From positions 124,001-188,000 of the forward strand of contig NZ_MTSD02000002.1 in NCBI RefSeq assembly GCF_001995095.2: DNA of 64,000 nt, written 5' to 3'. This document shows, one piece after another, positions 38,192 to 48,028 of the stretch. Made by a program: the position numbers and the translations under genes. Source of the DNA: Oceanospirillum linum. Lineage in GTDB: Bacteria; Pseudomonadota; Gammaproteobacteria; Pseudomonadales; Halomonadaceae. Positions within the stretch are counted from its first letter, which is position 1; each line of letters opens with the position of its first letter. The notes under the pieces were generated by a model. It was not told where the DNA came from, did no database searches, and saw nothing but the letters and a program-made list of their open reading frames with translations.

Positions 38192-39160
38192 ATGGCTCCA
38201 CGCTATATGGCAACCCTCGCCCTCCTGTTAGCAATGCTACTCTGGGCCAGCTCTTTTATTGCTCTTAAATACGCCTTTCAGTGGTATCCACCAGAGTGGG
38301 TAATCTTTGGCCGTATGCTGGTCGCCGCAGTCTGCTTTTTGCCCTTCTGGAAGCTACTGAAGCCTAAACATATTCCCCATAAAGACAAACTTTGGTTGCT
38401 GGCATTGGCTTTCGCAGAGCCCGGTCTGTATTTCATTTTTGAGAGCCTTGCCCTTGAAAATACCAGTGCATCTCAGGCGGGTATGATTACAGCTCTCCTG
38501 CCTATGCTTGTGGCCATTGGAGCGGCTTTCTGGCTGAAGGAAAACGTTAATCGCTGGATGATGCTGGGATTTGCTCTCGCCATTGCAGGGGCAATTCTTT
38601 TAAGTACCAGCAGCCAGGCAGACGTCAGTGCACCACGCCCTGTCTTCGGTAATCTGATGGAGTTAATGGCGATGATCTGTGCGGCGGTCTATACGCTCAT
38701 CCTTAAGAAACTCTCTGATCGCTATAACGCCTGGTTTATTACCGCATTCCAGTCATTTTTTGGCACGGTGTTCTTTCTGCCCCTGGCATTATCAGCAGAT
38801 GGTCCACTGGCGTTTCATCAGGAAGGTATCCTTTCTATTCTTTATCTGGGCGCTCTAATTACTCTCGGTGCATACGGGCTCTATAACTGGTCAGTTCAAC
38901 AGATACAGGCAACCCATGCCAGCGCTTATACCAACCTGATTCCCGTATTTACCGTTATCATGGCGTTTCTGATTCTGGATGAGCGTTTTACTCAGGGGCA
39001 GATCATTGCAAGCTTTTTGGTCATCGCAGGCTTGGCCCTCAGCCAGATGCCGGACAGGAGAGAAAAAGAGATGGCTCTCGATACAGAGAGCCGTACAGAC
39101 GGCGGTGTTTCAGCTGAGGAACTTAAACCCCAAGAAAGCGTACCACCAGAGGCAGGATAA
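38192..39160 (+). CDS. EamA/DMT-family transporter
   Basis: 322-residue inner-membrane protein with about ten membrane segments. N-terminal EamA motif (LLLAMLLWASSFIALKYAF) and second-half repeat with THASAYTNLIPVFTVIMAFLILDE. It carries an extra hydrophilic tail of about 35 residues after RREKEMALDTESR. That tail overlaps the 3' end of lrgB on the opposite strand by 38 bases. Substrate unknown. It is distinct from the EamA protein at 6419. Confidence 0.88.
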   Translation: MAPRYMATLALLLAMLLWASSFIALKYAFQWYPPEWVIFGRMLVAAVCFLPFWKLLKPKHIPHKDKLWLLALAFAEPGLYFIFESLALENTSASQAGMITALLPMLVAIGAAFWLKENVNRWMMLGFALAIAGAILLSTSSQADVSAPRPVFGNLMELMAMICAAVYTLILKKLSDRYNAWFITAFQSFFGTVFFLPLALSADGPLAFHQEGILSILYLGALITLGAYGLYNWSVQQIQATHASAYTNLIPVFTVIMAFLILDERFTQGQIIASFLVIAGLALSQMPDRREKEMALDTESRTDGGVSAEELKPQESVPPEAG

Positions 39161-39842
39161 AGGCACTCAACATGCCGGTCAGTCCCATGGCGAGTCCGGC
39201 AAAAGCACCGGCAACAGAGCTGACGGCAAAGCTTTGAGCCGTGCCAAAACCATGGGCTGCAAGCCCCATGGTAAAGCCCTGTACACTGTGATCATTAATC
39301 TTCAGGGCTTTAAATAACAAAGGACCTATCACGCAGCCGATAGCACCAGTTACCAGCACAAGTCCGGCTGTTAAAGAGGGATAGCCGCCAATCTTTTCAG
39401 CAATCCCCATCGCGATAGGTGACGTCACCGATTTCGGTGTCAAAGACAGCACAGTCTCCCGGCTCCCTCCCATACCGACAACAATCACAATGGTCGAGAG
39501 TGCCGCGGTCATAATGCCGGATACACAGGCAATCATCAGTGGCCAGAACATCTGTTTTACCCGCTCAAGATGATCATAAAGCGGCACAGCCAGAGCAACT
39601 GTCGCAGGCCCAAGCAGGAAATGGATAAACTGGGCCCCCTCAAAATACTGTTGATAGTTCATATCAATCAGTGTGAGAAAGGCCACAATAATCGCAATGG
39701 CAACAATCACAGGGTGCAAAAAAGCGCTGCCGCCTGCTAAGCGATTAATCTGACTGGCAACCAAAAATGCGGCCAGCGTTACCATAATGCTCATAATGGG
39801 ACTGGCAGAGAGGTAAACCCATAATGTACTCAGATCATCCAT
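39123..39842 (-). CDS. lrgB: LrgB/CidB-family membrane protein
   Basis: 239-residue inner-membrane protein of the LrgB/YohK family. PKSVTSPIAMGIAEKIGG is the characteristic conserved segment. LrgAB pairs are described as holin/antiholin-like or as metabolite (pyruvate, glycolate) exporters. I start at ATG 39842, which follows GTGGAAAACAAA and overlaps lrgA by eight bases; a GTG at 39854 is the alternative. LrgA is encoded just upstream, so the two form a unit. Confidence 0.88.
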   Translation of the reverse strand: MDDLSTLWVYLSASPIMSIMVTLAAFLVASQINRLAGGSAFLHPVIVAIAIIVAFLTLIDMNYQQYFEGAQFIHFLLGPATVALAVPLYDHLERVKQMFWPLMIACVSGIMTAALSTIVIVVGMGGSRETVLSLTPKSVTSPIAMGIAEKIGGYPSLTAGLVLVTGAIGCVIGPLLFKALKINDHSVQGFTMGLAAHGFGTAQSFAVSSVAGAFAGLAMGLTGMLSAFILPLVVRFLGV

Positions 39843-40218
39843 TTTGTTTTCCACTCTCCGACTCCTTATCGATATGCTTCGCTGCCAGTTTGTTTAACAA
39901 AACCCCGGTCACTAACAACGTGACGGCGGTACTCAGTACTAACGCCGTTGCAATCACCAACCCATCGGCGGCAATCAGATTATAGTGAACCATCAGGCCG
40001 ACACCCGCCGGCACAAACAGCAATGCCAGATAAGTCAGCAGACCTTCACTGGCCTGACGCACGCCGGAAGGGACGCCACCGTTAATAATCAATCCCACCA
40101 ACAGCAGCACCATACCCACTACAGGTCCGGGGAAAGGCCAATCCAGATAGCGGACGATCAGTTCACCAAAAAACTGGCACAACAACAAAATTAAAAAGCC
40201 AAATAGCATAACGTCCAT
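39835..40218 (-). CDS. lrgA: LrgA/CidA-family membrane protein
   Basis: 127-residue protein with four hydrophobic segments. FFGELIVRYLDWPFPGPVVGMVLLLV is cut here to its key points: the FPGPVVGM motif at about 30-37 is diagnostic for LrgA/CidA. It ends in a charged tail (KHIDKESESGKQNG). It is co-transcribed and overlaps with lrgB. Confidence 0.88.
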   Translation of the reverse strand: MDVMLFGFLILLLCQFFGELIVRYLDWPFPGPVVGMVLLLVGLIINGGVPSGVRQASEGLLTYLALLFVPAGVGLMVHYNLIAADGLVIATALVLSTAVTLLVTGVLLNKLAAKHIDKESESGKQNG

Positions 40219-40473
40219 ACACCTGTTTGAAAAAACTTCAGCATCATGCCCCGCCTATACATCAAATGAAATAGACCAAAAGTAAAACACTCTTCACAGA
40301 AAAGTCATAAAACGACGTGATACTGACACAGCGTCGCAAGCATGACGATCACCCCAAATAGTGCAAAGAAAATCAAGCTCAGATGCGTTTTAAACACACC
40401 GGCAAATTATCAGCAGTCGCGCTGCCGCTATATGCCGGGAGAGCTTTTAAGAGATCCCCTCAGGAGGCAAGCG

Positions 40474-40647
40474 ATGAAACAACAGTCATATTATGGCGGC
40501 TACTTTTCAGGTTTCACCTGTGGCAGCTGCTTCAGACGGCTTCCCCGTTCCGAATATTACCTGCCACTTGAAGCACGCTATCTGGACTTCTGCCGTTCCT
40601 GTTCACAAATCCTGCAAAAGAAAAGAAACGTTGCAAAAGCAGCCTAA
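40474..40647 (+). CDS. 57-residue protein with two CxxC motifs
   Basis: Small ORF beginning MKQQSYYGGYFSGFTCGSC and carrying CGSC and CRSC about 23 residues apart, a spacing that fits a zinc ribbon or treble-clef knuckle. It is rich in aromatic and basic residues with a KKRNVAK tail. A very good ribosome site (AGGAGG, six bases before the ATG) supports translation; the longer frame from 40342 has no such site. It stands alone between lrgA (divergent) and fabV. I do not recognise a family. Confidence 0.65.
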   Translation: MKQQSYYGGYFSGFTCGSCFRRLPRSEYYLPLEARYLDFCRSCSQILQKKRNVAKAA

Positions 40648-40774
40648 TCAAACAGTTAATTCACCTCCGCAGCGCAAGACCTTCGAATAAGAGTAAGGTA
40701 TCATTGCCTCAACTGGGCCCGGTGTACTTGCCGTCGCCTGCTCCACCCGAAGAGATTAACAACGCAGACGAATT

Positions 40775-41977
40775 ATGATTATTAAGCCAAAAATTCGCGG
40801 TTTTATTTGTACAACAACCCACCCAACAGGATGTGAGGCTAATGTGCGTGAACAGATCGAGTTCACTAAAGCACAGGGCCCAATCAAAAACGGACCTAAG
40901 CGCGTACTGGTGATCGGTTCTTCAAGTGGTTACGGTCTTTCTTCCCGAATTGCAGCTGCTTTTGGCTCCGGTGCATCCACCATCGGTGTTTTCTTTGAAA
41001 AGCCGGCTACTGAGAAGAAACCCGGCACAGCGGGCTGGTACAACGCAGCTGCTTTCGATAAAGCCGCTCACGAAGCAGGCCTGTACGCAAAAAGTATTAA
41101 TGGTGATGCGTTTTCCCACGAAGCGCGAGCTAAAGTTATCGAGCTGATCAAAGAAGATCTGGGTGATATCGATATGGTTGTTTACTCACTGGCATCTCCG
41201 GTTCGTAAACTGCCGGATACCGGTGAAGTGATCCGCTCCAGTCTGAAGCCAATTGGCCAGCCATACCGCTCAACGGCGATCGACACCAACAAAGATATGA
41301 TCACCGAAACAGAGATCGGCCCAGCAACCGAGCAAGAAGTTGCTGATACCGTAACAGTGATGGGTGGAGAGGACTGGGAGCTATGGATCAACGCTCTGAA
41401 CGATGCAGGTGTTCTTGCTGAAGGCTGTAAAACCGTCGCCTACTCCTACATCGGCACAGATATTACCTGGCCGATCTACTGGCACGGCGCTCTGGGCAAA
41501 GCAAAAGAAGATCTGGATCGTGCTGCGACAGAGCTGAACAGCAAACTGGGTGAGAAAGGCGGTAGTGCGAACGTTGCTGTTCTCAAATCTGTTGTAACTC
41601 AGGCTTCTTCAGCAATCCCTGTTATGCCTCTTTATCTCGCCATGGTGTTCCGCATTATGCGTGAACAAGGCCTGCACGAAGGCTGCATGCAACAGATTCA
41701 CCGCATGTTCAGCACCCAGCTGTTCAAAGAAGGCAGCTCAGCACCGGCAACTGACGACACCAACCGCCTACGTCTGGATGACTGGGAGCTGAAAGAAGAG
41801 GTTCAACAGGCTTGTCGTGAACTTTGGCCTCAGGTAACCACGGAAAATCTGTTTGAAGTGACAGACTATCAGCTTTACAAAGACGAATTCCTGAAGCTGT
41901 TTGGCTTTGGTGTTGACGGTGTAGATTATGAAGCTGATGTCAATCCTCTGGTCGATTTCGAGCCCATTCAGCTATAA
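40775..41977 (+). CDS. fabV: Enoyl-ACP (trans-2-enoyl-CoA) reductase FabV
   Basis: 400-residue NADH-dependent reductase for the last step of fatty-acid elongation, the triclosan-tolerant type. N-terminal [23 protein letters not shown]-binding [21 protein letters not shown], and the Y-x8-K catalytic motif in [10 protein letters not shown] are all seen; length (about 397-400) is standard. No FabI is in the window. A strong terminator follows. Confidence 0.95.
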   Translation: MIIKPKIRGFICTTTHPTGCEANVREQIEFTKAQGPIKNGPKRVLVIGSSSGYGLSSRIAAAFGSGASTIGVFFEKPATEKKPGTAGWYNAAAFDKAAHEAGLYAKSINGDAFSHEARAKVIELIKEDLGDIDMVVYSLASPVRKLPDTGEVIRSSLKPIGQPYRSTAIDTNKDMITETEIGPATEQEVADTVTVMGGEDWELWINALNDAGVLAEGCKTVAYSYIGTDITWPIYWHGALGKAKEDLDRAATELNSKLGEKGGSANVAVLKSVVTQASSAIPVMPLYLAMVFRIMREQGLHEGCMQQIHRMFSTQLFKEGSSAPATDDTNRLRLDDWELKEEVQQACRELWPQVTTENLFEVTDYQLYKDEFLKLFGFGVDGVDYEADVNPLVDFEPIQL

Positions 41978-42020
41978 ACAAGCTCAAAGGCTACAGTAGG
42001 CTAAACCTTACCTTAGCCAG

Positions 42021-42068
42021 AAAATACCTCCTGACCTGCAGGCACCTTGCAGAGGGAGGTATTTTTTT
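42021..42068 (+). terminator. Terminator of fabV
   Basis: ATACCTCC pairs with GGAGGTAT, with an inner CTGC / GCAG stem, followed by T6. Confidence 0.88.
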
Positions 42069-42170
42069 ATACCAGAATAAAGACTTTATAGACCGCCTAT
42101 CACAATCGACACCATAGAGTGCAGGGTAAAGTCAGGTACAGGGAAAATGCAGAGAAAAAAGTGCAGGCAT

Positions 42171-42202
42171 AAAAAAACCCGCTTTCGTAAAAGCGGGTTT
42201 TT
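42171..42202 (-). terminator. Terminator of the tRNA-Asn gene
   Basis: AAACCCGCTTT / AAAGCGGGTTT around CGTA; on the minus strand it is followed by T7 and lies 10 bases after the tRNA. Confidence 0.9.
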
Positions 42203-42211
42203 CAAATTTAG

Positions 42212-42284
42212 CTCCCCGAGCAGGACTCGAACCTGCGACCAATAGATTAACAGTCTACTGCTCTACCAACTGAGCTATCAGGGA
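42212..42284 (-). tRNA. tRNA-Asn (GTT)
   Basis: Cloverleaf on the minus strand: acceptor TCCCTGA / TCGGGGA with one G-U pair, D-arm with AGCTCAGTTGGTAGAGC, anticodon loop CTGTTAA (anticodon GTT), T-arm GCAGGTTCGAGTCCTGC, discriminator G. The bases after the discriminator are CTA, so CCA is not encoded. Confidence 0.95.
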
Positions 42285-42305
42285 TCTCTCGAAGAGATGG
42301 CGCGT

Positions 42306-42333
42306 ATTATAGACGCTATATCTCCTCAGTCAA
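42306..42333 (-). promoter_or_regulatory. Promoter of the tRNA-Asn gene
   Basis: TTGACT (42328-42333), 16-base spacer, TATAAT (42306-42311), then a GC-rich discriminator (ACGCGCC), as in stringently controlled stable-RNA promoters. Confidence 0.85.
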
Positions 42334-42432
42334 CAGTATTTCTTGATTTTTTTTGTACTCAGATCATATTGTTTACACAGCTACCGTAGTAATAGATCGC
42401 AATCCTAGTAAGATGATACCAAAGTGGACTTA

Positions 42433-43602
42433 ATGGCAGATTTTAGCGTGAAAATAAGATCAGAAACTCCCTTCGCACGTATTCCTGTATGCGACTCAGA
42501 ATTCAATGTTATCGCATATGAGCTTATGGTTGGGGGCACAGGACAATATCAACCTGCCTTACCAGAAATCATCTCAGCCACGCTCACAGACCCTAGAATT
42601 CACGACCTACTGAATCATCGGCCTGCACTACTACTTGCGGATGCCGAAGCAGTAAGACTTATATACAGTGAGCTTCGCTTTCCCATGAATCAGTTCTGGC
42701 TGATGCTTGAGTCTCGTCAGGCAATACGCGTTGACCCGTTCCTGATCAAGGGCCTGAAAAAAAGAGGTGCGCACTTTGGGTTATCCATTAATCATGGCGA
42801 TCTGCCGGATCTTTCGGATGAATTACTCAGTAGTATCAGCTTTATCCGGGCGCCCAGCGAACACTACCTGAGACGCAACCTGAATCTCCAGGTTGACGGA
42901 AGCTGGCGCTGTATAGCCTCTGAAGTAGATAGCGAGAAGCTTTATACCCAATTAAGGGAGCAGGGAATCAACAGCATCCAGGGGCGCTATCTGCCGAAAC
43001 CGGAAACCACGGATATCAAGCAGTTCCCAAGTAACAAACTTATCGCACTGGAAATCCTGAATCTCCTGGGTGATGTCAATGTTTCACTGGAAGACCTTGA
43101 AAATCTCATTGTTCAGGACTTACAGCTTTATTATAAACTGTTAAGATTCATTAATTCTGCGTATTATAACTTTAATCGTAAAATCAGTAATATTAAAGAG
43201 GCTCTTATCTACCTGGGGCTCAACTCTCTACGTAGTATCAGTCTGGTTATCGCGCTGTCAGAATCAACAACCCGTTCACCGGATCTCTTTTATCTGGCCC
43301 TGACCCGGGCCAGAATGTGTGAACTTCTGGCTAAGTCACATGGCTGGCCCAATGAATCGATCTTTTTCAATGCAGGACTTATTTCCCTACTGGATGTTCT
43401 GCTGGATATTCCGATGGATACTATTCTGCCGGAACTTCCTCTCAGCGCTGCCATTAAAGATGCCGTGCTGAAGTTTGAAGGAAGAACAGGTGCAGCCCTG
43501 CAGTGTGCCATCTATTATGAACATGTGGACTGGCAAAAAATCGAGGATAGCCAGTTCGATAAGGATCTCGCACATTCGGCCTACCTGGAAGCAAGCCGAT
43601 GA
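42433..43602 (+). CDS. Degenerate EAL plus HDOD signalling protein
   Basis: 389-residue cytoplasmic protein of the YuxH type. The N-terminal 190 residues have the EAL fold layout but not the catalytic residues (for example ELMVGG where EALxR would stand), so no c-di-GMP hydrolysis is expected. The C-terminal 200 residues are an HDOD domain (LGDVNVSLEDLENLIVQD, INSAYYN, IKEALIYLGLNSLRS). GTG at 42424 is an alternative start. It lies 58 bases before cheV, which points to a role in chemotaxis or motility signalling. Confidence 0.85.
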   Translation: MADFSVKIRSETPFARIPVCDSEFNVIAYELMVGGTGQYQPALPEIISATLTDPRIHDLLNHRPALLLADAEAVRLIYSELRFPMNQFWLMLESRQAIRVDPFLIKGLKKRGAHFGLSINHGDLPDLSDELLSSISFIRAPSEHYLRRNLNLQVDGSWRCIASEVDSEKLYTQLREQGINSIQGRYLPKPETTDIKQFPSNKLIALEILNLLGDVNVSLEDLENLIVQDLQLYYKLLRFINSAYYNFNRKISNIKEALIYLGLNSLRSISLVIALSESTTRSPDLFYLALTRARMCELLAKSHGWPNESIFFNAGLISLLDVLLDIPMDTILPELPLSAAIKDAVLKFEGRTGAALQCAIYYEHVDWQKIEDSQFDKDLAHSAYLEASR

Positions 43603-43660
43603 GCAACCACTCTGCAGGAGGGACTCACCTCTACAGCAGAGTCATAGGAGTTTTTGGACC

Positions 43661-44617
43661 ATGAGCAAACTTCTGAATACGGTAAATCAGCGGACCCAGC
43701 TGGCCGGAGAGAACCGTCTGGAACTTCTGCTGTTCCGCCTGGAAGATAAACAACTTTACGGCATCAATGTGTTCAAGGTGAAAAAAATCATCACCTGCCC
43801 CGCATTAAATGAGATGCCTCATCGCCATCCCATAGCACTCGGCGTTGCCAATACAATGGATGGCCCACTGCCTATTCTGGATCTCAAACTGGCGATAGGC
43901 CATGGTGCGTCCGAAAAAGTTCGCGGGAATAGCGTTATTGTTGCCGAATACAATCGTAAGATGCAGGGTTTCCTGGTGCACAAGGTTGAGCACATCATCA
44001 ATATTGAGTGGAGCGAGATTCATCCGCCACCAAGAAGTGTTGGCAAAGAGCATTACCTGACAGCCATCTCCAAATATGGTGATGAGATTATCGAGATCAT
44101 TGATGTTGAGAAGATTATCGCTGAGATCATGCCTTTCAATGAAACAGTGAATAACCCCTTAACGGAAGCACTGGATTCAGCTTATGAGAAGCAGAATGAA
44201 GAAGGCTCAGCACCAAACAAAAATGTTTTGGTTGTTGATGACTCTGTCGTTGCCCGCAATCAGATAAAGCGCTGCCTGGAAGCTGTAGGCTTTACCTGCA
44301 CACTCCTGAAAAATGGCCTGGAGGCATATCAGCACCTCGAAGAAATCACCGTTTCAGGCAAGCATCCTAATGATGAATATCTGATGATGATTTCCGATAT
44401 CGAGATGCCCGAAATGGATGGCTATACACTGACCCGCCGGGTTAAAGAGAATCCTGACATGAAGGATCTCTATACACTTCTGCACACCTCCCTCAGCGGT
44501 GTTTTCAATAAAGCCATGGTGGAAAAAGTTGGTGCTGATGATTTTATTGCTAAATTTGATGCCAATGAGTTGGCCAATGCCGTGCTGGAGCGCCTGAAGC
44601 CATCCAGCGCTGCCTGA
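43661..44617 (+). CDS. cheV: Chemotaxis coupling protein CheV
   Basis: 318-residue CheW-receiver fusion. The CheW domain occupies about 15-165 (LLLFRLEDKQLYGINVFKVKKI, ...), the receiver about 185-310 with VLVVDDSVVARNQIKRCL and the phospho-aspartate in MMISDIEMPEMDGYTLTRR. CheV couples receptors to CheA and is tuned by phosphorylation. A longer frame from 43475 overlaps the preceding gene; ATG 43661 follows TAGGAG with good spacing. Confidence 0.93.
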   Translation: MSKLLNTVNQRTQLAGENRLELLLFRLEDKQLYGINVFKVKKIITCPALNEMPHRHPIALGVANTMDGPLPILDLKLAIGHGASEKVRGNSVIVAEYNRKMQGFLVHKVEHIINIEWSEIHPPPRSVGKEHYLTAISKYGDEIIEIIDVEKIIAEIMPFNETVNNPLTEALDSAYEKQNEEGSAPNKNVLVVDDSVVARNQIKRCLEAVGFTCTLLKNGLEAYQHLEEITVSGKHPNDEYLMMISDIEMPEMDGYTLTRRVKENPDMKDLYTLLHTSLSGVFNKAMVEKVGADDFIAKFDANELANAVLERLKPSSAA

Positions 44618-44636
44618 TTAAAATTTTCAGGCCATC

Positions 44637-44669
44637 AAAAAAACCTGTTCATCTGAGCAGGTTTTTTTT
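44637..44669. terminator. Bidirectional terminator between cheV and mtnA
   Basis: AAAAAACCTGTTCA / TGAGCAGGTTTTTT with a two-base centre and one G-U pair. A- and T-runs on both sides suit both convergent genes. Confidence 0.85.
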
Positions 44670-44694
44670 ACCTTCACCAAGGGCAGCACCAACA

Positions 44695-45771
44695 TTAGTG
44701 CAGGCGATCATTACTCATAAGTAACTTCATTTTTTCAACGGTAGGTCTCTCAACGACCCCCCTCTCCGTTACAATTACATCAATAAGATCAGCAGGCGTT
44801 ACATCAAAGACAGGATTAAACACTTCTACCTTTTCAGGTGCAATCTGATGCCCCTTCACATTTACAATCTCTTCCCGCCCACGCTCTTCGATAGGGATAT
44901 CATCACCATGCTCCAGACTCATATCGATAGTGCTTGTCGGTGCTACAACCATAAAGCGAACACCATGATGCAACGCTAATACTGCAAGGTTGTATGTTCC
45001 TATCTTATTAGCAACATCACCGTTAGCTGTAATACGATCCGCACCAACGACGACCCAGGATACATCCTGAGTTTTCATAATATGAGCGGCAGCACCTTCA
45101 ACATTAAGGGATACAGGAATTCCTTCCCGCATTAGCTCCCATGCTGTTAAACGGGCACCCTGAAACCAAGGTCGGGTTTCATCCGCATGCACATGATCGA
45201 TCAAACCTTTCTCAAAAGCAGTACGGATAACACCTAATGCCGTTCCAAAACCACCCGTTGCAAGCGCCCCGGTATTACAGTGCGTCATCACAGAACGTCC
45301 TGCATCCTGAGTCTCTGCAATCAGGTCAGCACCAAACTCCCCCATTGTGCGGTTAGCGGCCACATCTGACTCATGAATCTCAATAGCAATTTTCAGCAAT
45401 GCGTCCTGAGGCGGTGTCTCCGGGTCAAGCTTATCAATAACACCTTTCATTTTGTCCAGAGCCCAAAACAGGTTCACTGCCGTTGGTCTGGCGTCTGCCA
45501 AAACCTGAATCTGGTTTGCCAGGGTAGTCTTCCAGGTCCCCGGGGTTACCTTAAAAGACTCTCTGGCCGCTAACACGACACCATAAGCTGCAGCTACACC
45601 AATAGCAGGGGCGCCACGGACAACCATATCAGTAATTGCTGAAGCCACAGCACCTGAATCATGATAGGAAAGATACACTTCCTCCTCAGGGAGAGCCCTC
45701 TGATCCAATAACAGTAAGTGGTCATCCCGCCAAATAATCGCCTCTACACCCTTCTCTTCGGTACTACTCAT
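44695..45771 (-). CDS. mtnA: S-methyl-5-thioribose-1-phosphate isomerase
   Basis: 358-residue isomerase of methionine salvage that converts methylthioribose-1-phosphate to methylthioribulose-1-phosphate. Motifs include [29 protein letters not shown] with the catalytic cysteine, [18 protein letters not shown] with the catalytic aspartate, and [21 protein letters not shown]. Length is normal. It is divergent from mtaD, which feeds the same pathway through methylthioadenosine. Confidence 0.95.
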   Translation of the reverse strand: MSSTEEKGVEAIIWRDDHLLLLDQRALPEEEVYLSYHDSGAVASAITDMVVRGAPAIGVAAAYGVVLAARESFKVTPGTWKTTLANQIQVLADARPTAVNLFWALDKMKGVIDKLDPETPPQDALLKIAIEIHESDVAANRTMGEFGADLIAETQDAGRSVMTHCNTGALATGGFGTALGVIRTAFEKGLIDHVHADETRPWFQGARLTAWELMREGIPVSLNVEGAAAHIMKTQDVSWVVVGADRITANGDVANKIGTYNLAVLALHHGVRFMVVAPTSTIDMSLEHGDDIPIEERGREEIVNVKGHQIAPEKVEVFNPVFDVTPADLIDVIVTERGVVERPTVEKMKLLMSNDRLH

Positions 45772-45943
45772 TCAAAACTCCGGTGTCAGTGCCGCCCATG
45801 GCGAAAGCTTTTCGCAAAAGTTTGGCAACGCAATAAAAGCAAGGCGGCTATTATAACGATGAGCACAAAAATCGACAGTGTCAGCGCATTAAAAAGTGCA
45901 TATACTGTGCGGAAGTTTTTGTTATCTATCAGGATTTTCTCTT

Positions 45944-47272
45944 ATGACGAGCCAAGTTGATTCTCTGTTACATGCTCGCTGGATCGTACCGGTTGACGAA
46001 GCCCAGTCCGTCCTGGAGTACCACAGTATCGCCATCGATCAGGGTAAAATTCTGGATATCCTACCCACGGATCAAGCCAGAGAGAGATATTCGGCAAAAC
46101 ATGAGCAGACGCTTGACGACCAGCTCCTGATGCCGGGCTTAATTAATGCCCATGGTCATGCCGCCATGAGTCTCTTTCGCGGTCTAGCAGATGACCTGGC
46201 ACTCATGACCTGGTTACAGGAGCACATCTGGCCGGCTGAAGCTGCGTTTGTCAGTCCTGAATTCGTGCGCGACGGTACCCAACTGGCGATTGCCGAAATG
46301 CTTAAATCCGGCACCACCTGCTTTAGCGATATGTATTTTTATCCCGATATTGCTGCAGAGACTGCCAGTGACTTGGGCATGCGGGCTCAAATTTGTTGTC
46401 CGATTCTTGATTTCCCAACGCCCTGGGCAAAAGATGCTGACGAAGGCATCCACAAAGCGATCGAAGTCCATGCAGCTCAGCGGCATAATGCGCTGATATC
46501 CATCGCCTTTGGTCCCCACGCACCCTATACAGTTTCTGATGAGCCATTAAGGAAGATTGCGTCAATACAGGAAGAGCTGCAAATACCGGTTCAAATGCAT
46601 GTCCATGAGACCGCATTTGAAGTAGCTGAAGCCGAAAAAAACGGCCAACGCCCCATCTCCCGCCTATCTCAGCTGGGGCTTCTGGGCCCTAATTTCCAGG
46701 CCGTGCATACCACTCAACTAAATGAGGAAGACCTTTCCCTGCTTGTCCGACACAATGTCAAAGTCATTCACTGTCCGGAATCAAACCTGAAGCTTGCCAG
46801 CGGCTTCTGCCCCGTTGATAAACTTATCAAATCCGGGGTCACTGTCGCGCTAGGTACTGACGGAGCAGCCAGTAACAATGATTTGGATATGTTCGGCGAA
46901 ATGCAAACTGCAGCCCAGCTTGCCAAAGCAGTTTCCGGTGATGCCTCATCCGTTCCGGCTTATGAAGCTCTTAAAATGGCGAGCCTGAAAGGCGCTGAAG
47001 CCCTGGGTCTGGAGAAGATCACCGGCAGTCTGGAGATCGGCAAAGCCGCAGATATCATTGCGATTGATATGAGCCAGCCAGAAACGCAGCCCGTTTATAA
47101 CCCCACCTCACAGCTTGTCTATACCCGCATGGCAGATAAGGTAAAACACGTATGGGTTAACGGCAAAATGTTGGTACGGGATGGTATACTCACCCAGATA
47201 GATATTGAAAAGCTGAAACAAAAAGCCCGTCAGTGGGGAGAAAAAATTCGTGCAGGAGACAGCCATGACTGA
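45944..47272 (+). CDS. mtaD: Methylthioadenosine/S-adenosylhomocysteine deaminase (TRZ/ATZ family)
   Basis: 442-residue amidohydrolase. Metal site marks [42 protein letters not shown] and [16 protein letters not shown]. In P. aeruginosa the enzyme of this locus (PA3170) deaminates methylthioadenosine, as I recall, and has the same neighbours mtnA and ubiG. I start at ATG 45944 (AGGA upstream) rather than 45896. The stop overlaps the start of ubiG by eight bases. Confidence 0.9.
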   Translation: MTSQVDSLLHARWIVPVDEAQSVLEYHSIAIDQGKILDILPTDQARERYSAKHEQTLDDQLLMPGLINAHGHAAMSLFRGLADDLALMTWLQEHIWPAEAAFVSPEFVRDGTQLAIAEMLKSGTTCFSDMYFYPDIAAETASDLGMRAQICCPILDFPTPWAKDADEGIHKAIEVHAAQRHNALISIAFGPHAPYTVSDEPLRKIASIQEELQIPVQMHVHETAFEVAEAEKNGQRPISRLSQLGLLGPNFQAVHTTQLNEEDLSLLVRHNVKVIHCPESNLKLASGFCPVDKLIKSGVTVALGTDGAASNNDLDMFGEMQTAAQLAKAVSGDASSVPAYEALKMASLKGAEALGLEKITGSLEIGKAADIIAIDMSQPETQPVYNPTSQLVYTRMADKVKHVWVNGKMLVRDGILTQIDIEKLKQKARQWGEKIRAGDSHD

Positions 47273-47993
47273 GTCAAATACTACTCAAAACGTTGACTAC
47301 AGTGAAGTCGCAAAGTTTGAGGCTTTGGCCTCACGTTGGTGGGATCGTGAAAGTGAGTTTAAACCTCTGCATGACATTAATCCATTACGCCTGAATTTCA
47401 TTGATGAACGCGCAGATCTCGCCGGTAAAAAGGTACTGGATGTTGGCTGCGGCGGCGGCATTCTCAGCGAAAGCATGGCCCAGCGCGGCGCAGATGTTTC
47501 AGGGATCGATATGGGTGAGGCACCGCTCTCAGTTGCCAAGCTACACCAGCTGGAGAGCGGCCTGAAAATCAATTATCGTCGCATCACCGCTGAAGAGCTG
47601 GCAGAACAGGAACCGGAGCAGTATGACGTAGTAACCTGCCTGGAGATGCTGGAACATGTGCCTGAACCGGCAAAAGTGATTGCCGCATGTGCACGTCTGG
47701 TTAAGCCAGGTGGACAGGTTTTCTTCTCAACGATCAACCGTAATCCTAAAGCCTATCTGTTTGCCATTGTTGGGGCTGAATATCTGCTCCGTATGCTACC
47801 CAAGGGTACCCACGACTTCAGTAAGTTTATTCGCCCGTCTGAACTCGGCAACTGGACCCGGGCTGCAGGCCTTAAAAATGGCGACCTGACCGGCATGGTC
47901 TACAACCCCTTGACCAAGCACTACAAGCTGGATTCAAATGATGTTTCGGTCAATTATCTGCTCCAGTGCTTTAAACCCTCAGACGCGATTTAA
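47265..47993 (+). CDS. ubiG: Ubiquinone biosynthesis O-methyltransferase
   Basis: 242-residue SAM-dependent methyltransferase for both O-methylations of ubiquinone. [23 protein letters not shown] is cut to the key WWD motif; [16 protein letters not shown] is the SAM site, and ECLMLEHV-like [12 protein letters not shown] and [15 protein letters not shown] are UbiG-typical. ATG 47265 has GGAG six bases upstream inside mtaD; the frame from 47250 is longer but has no ribosome site. Confidence 0.95.
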   Translation: MTESNTTQNVDYSEVAKFEALASRWWDRESEFKPLHDINPLRLNFIDERADLAGKKVLDVGCGGGILSESMAQRGADVSGIDMGEAPLSVAKLHQLESGLKINYRRITAEELAEQEPEQYDVVTCLEMLEHVPEPAKVIAACARLVKPGGQVFFSTINRNPKAYLFAIVGAEYLLRMLPKGTHDFSKFIRPSELGNWTRAAGLKNGDLTGMVYNPLTKHYKLDSNDVSVNYLLQCFKPSDAI

Positions 47994-48000
47994 GGACATT

Positions 48001-48025
48001 CAGGCCGCATCAGCGGCCTGTTTTT
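48001..48025 (+). terminator. Terminator between ubiG and mupP
   Basis: CAGGCCGC / GCGGCCTG with an ATCA loop and T5. It ends three bases before the next start codon. Confidence 0.88.
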
Positions 48026-48028
48026 ATT

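Noticed and set aside
40342-40473. N-terminal extension of the CxxC protein
   Set aside because: The strong ribosome site at 40461-40467 fits the ATG at 40474; the upstream residues look like translated intergenic DNA.
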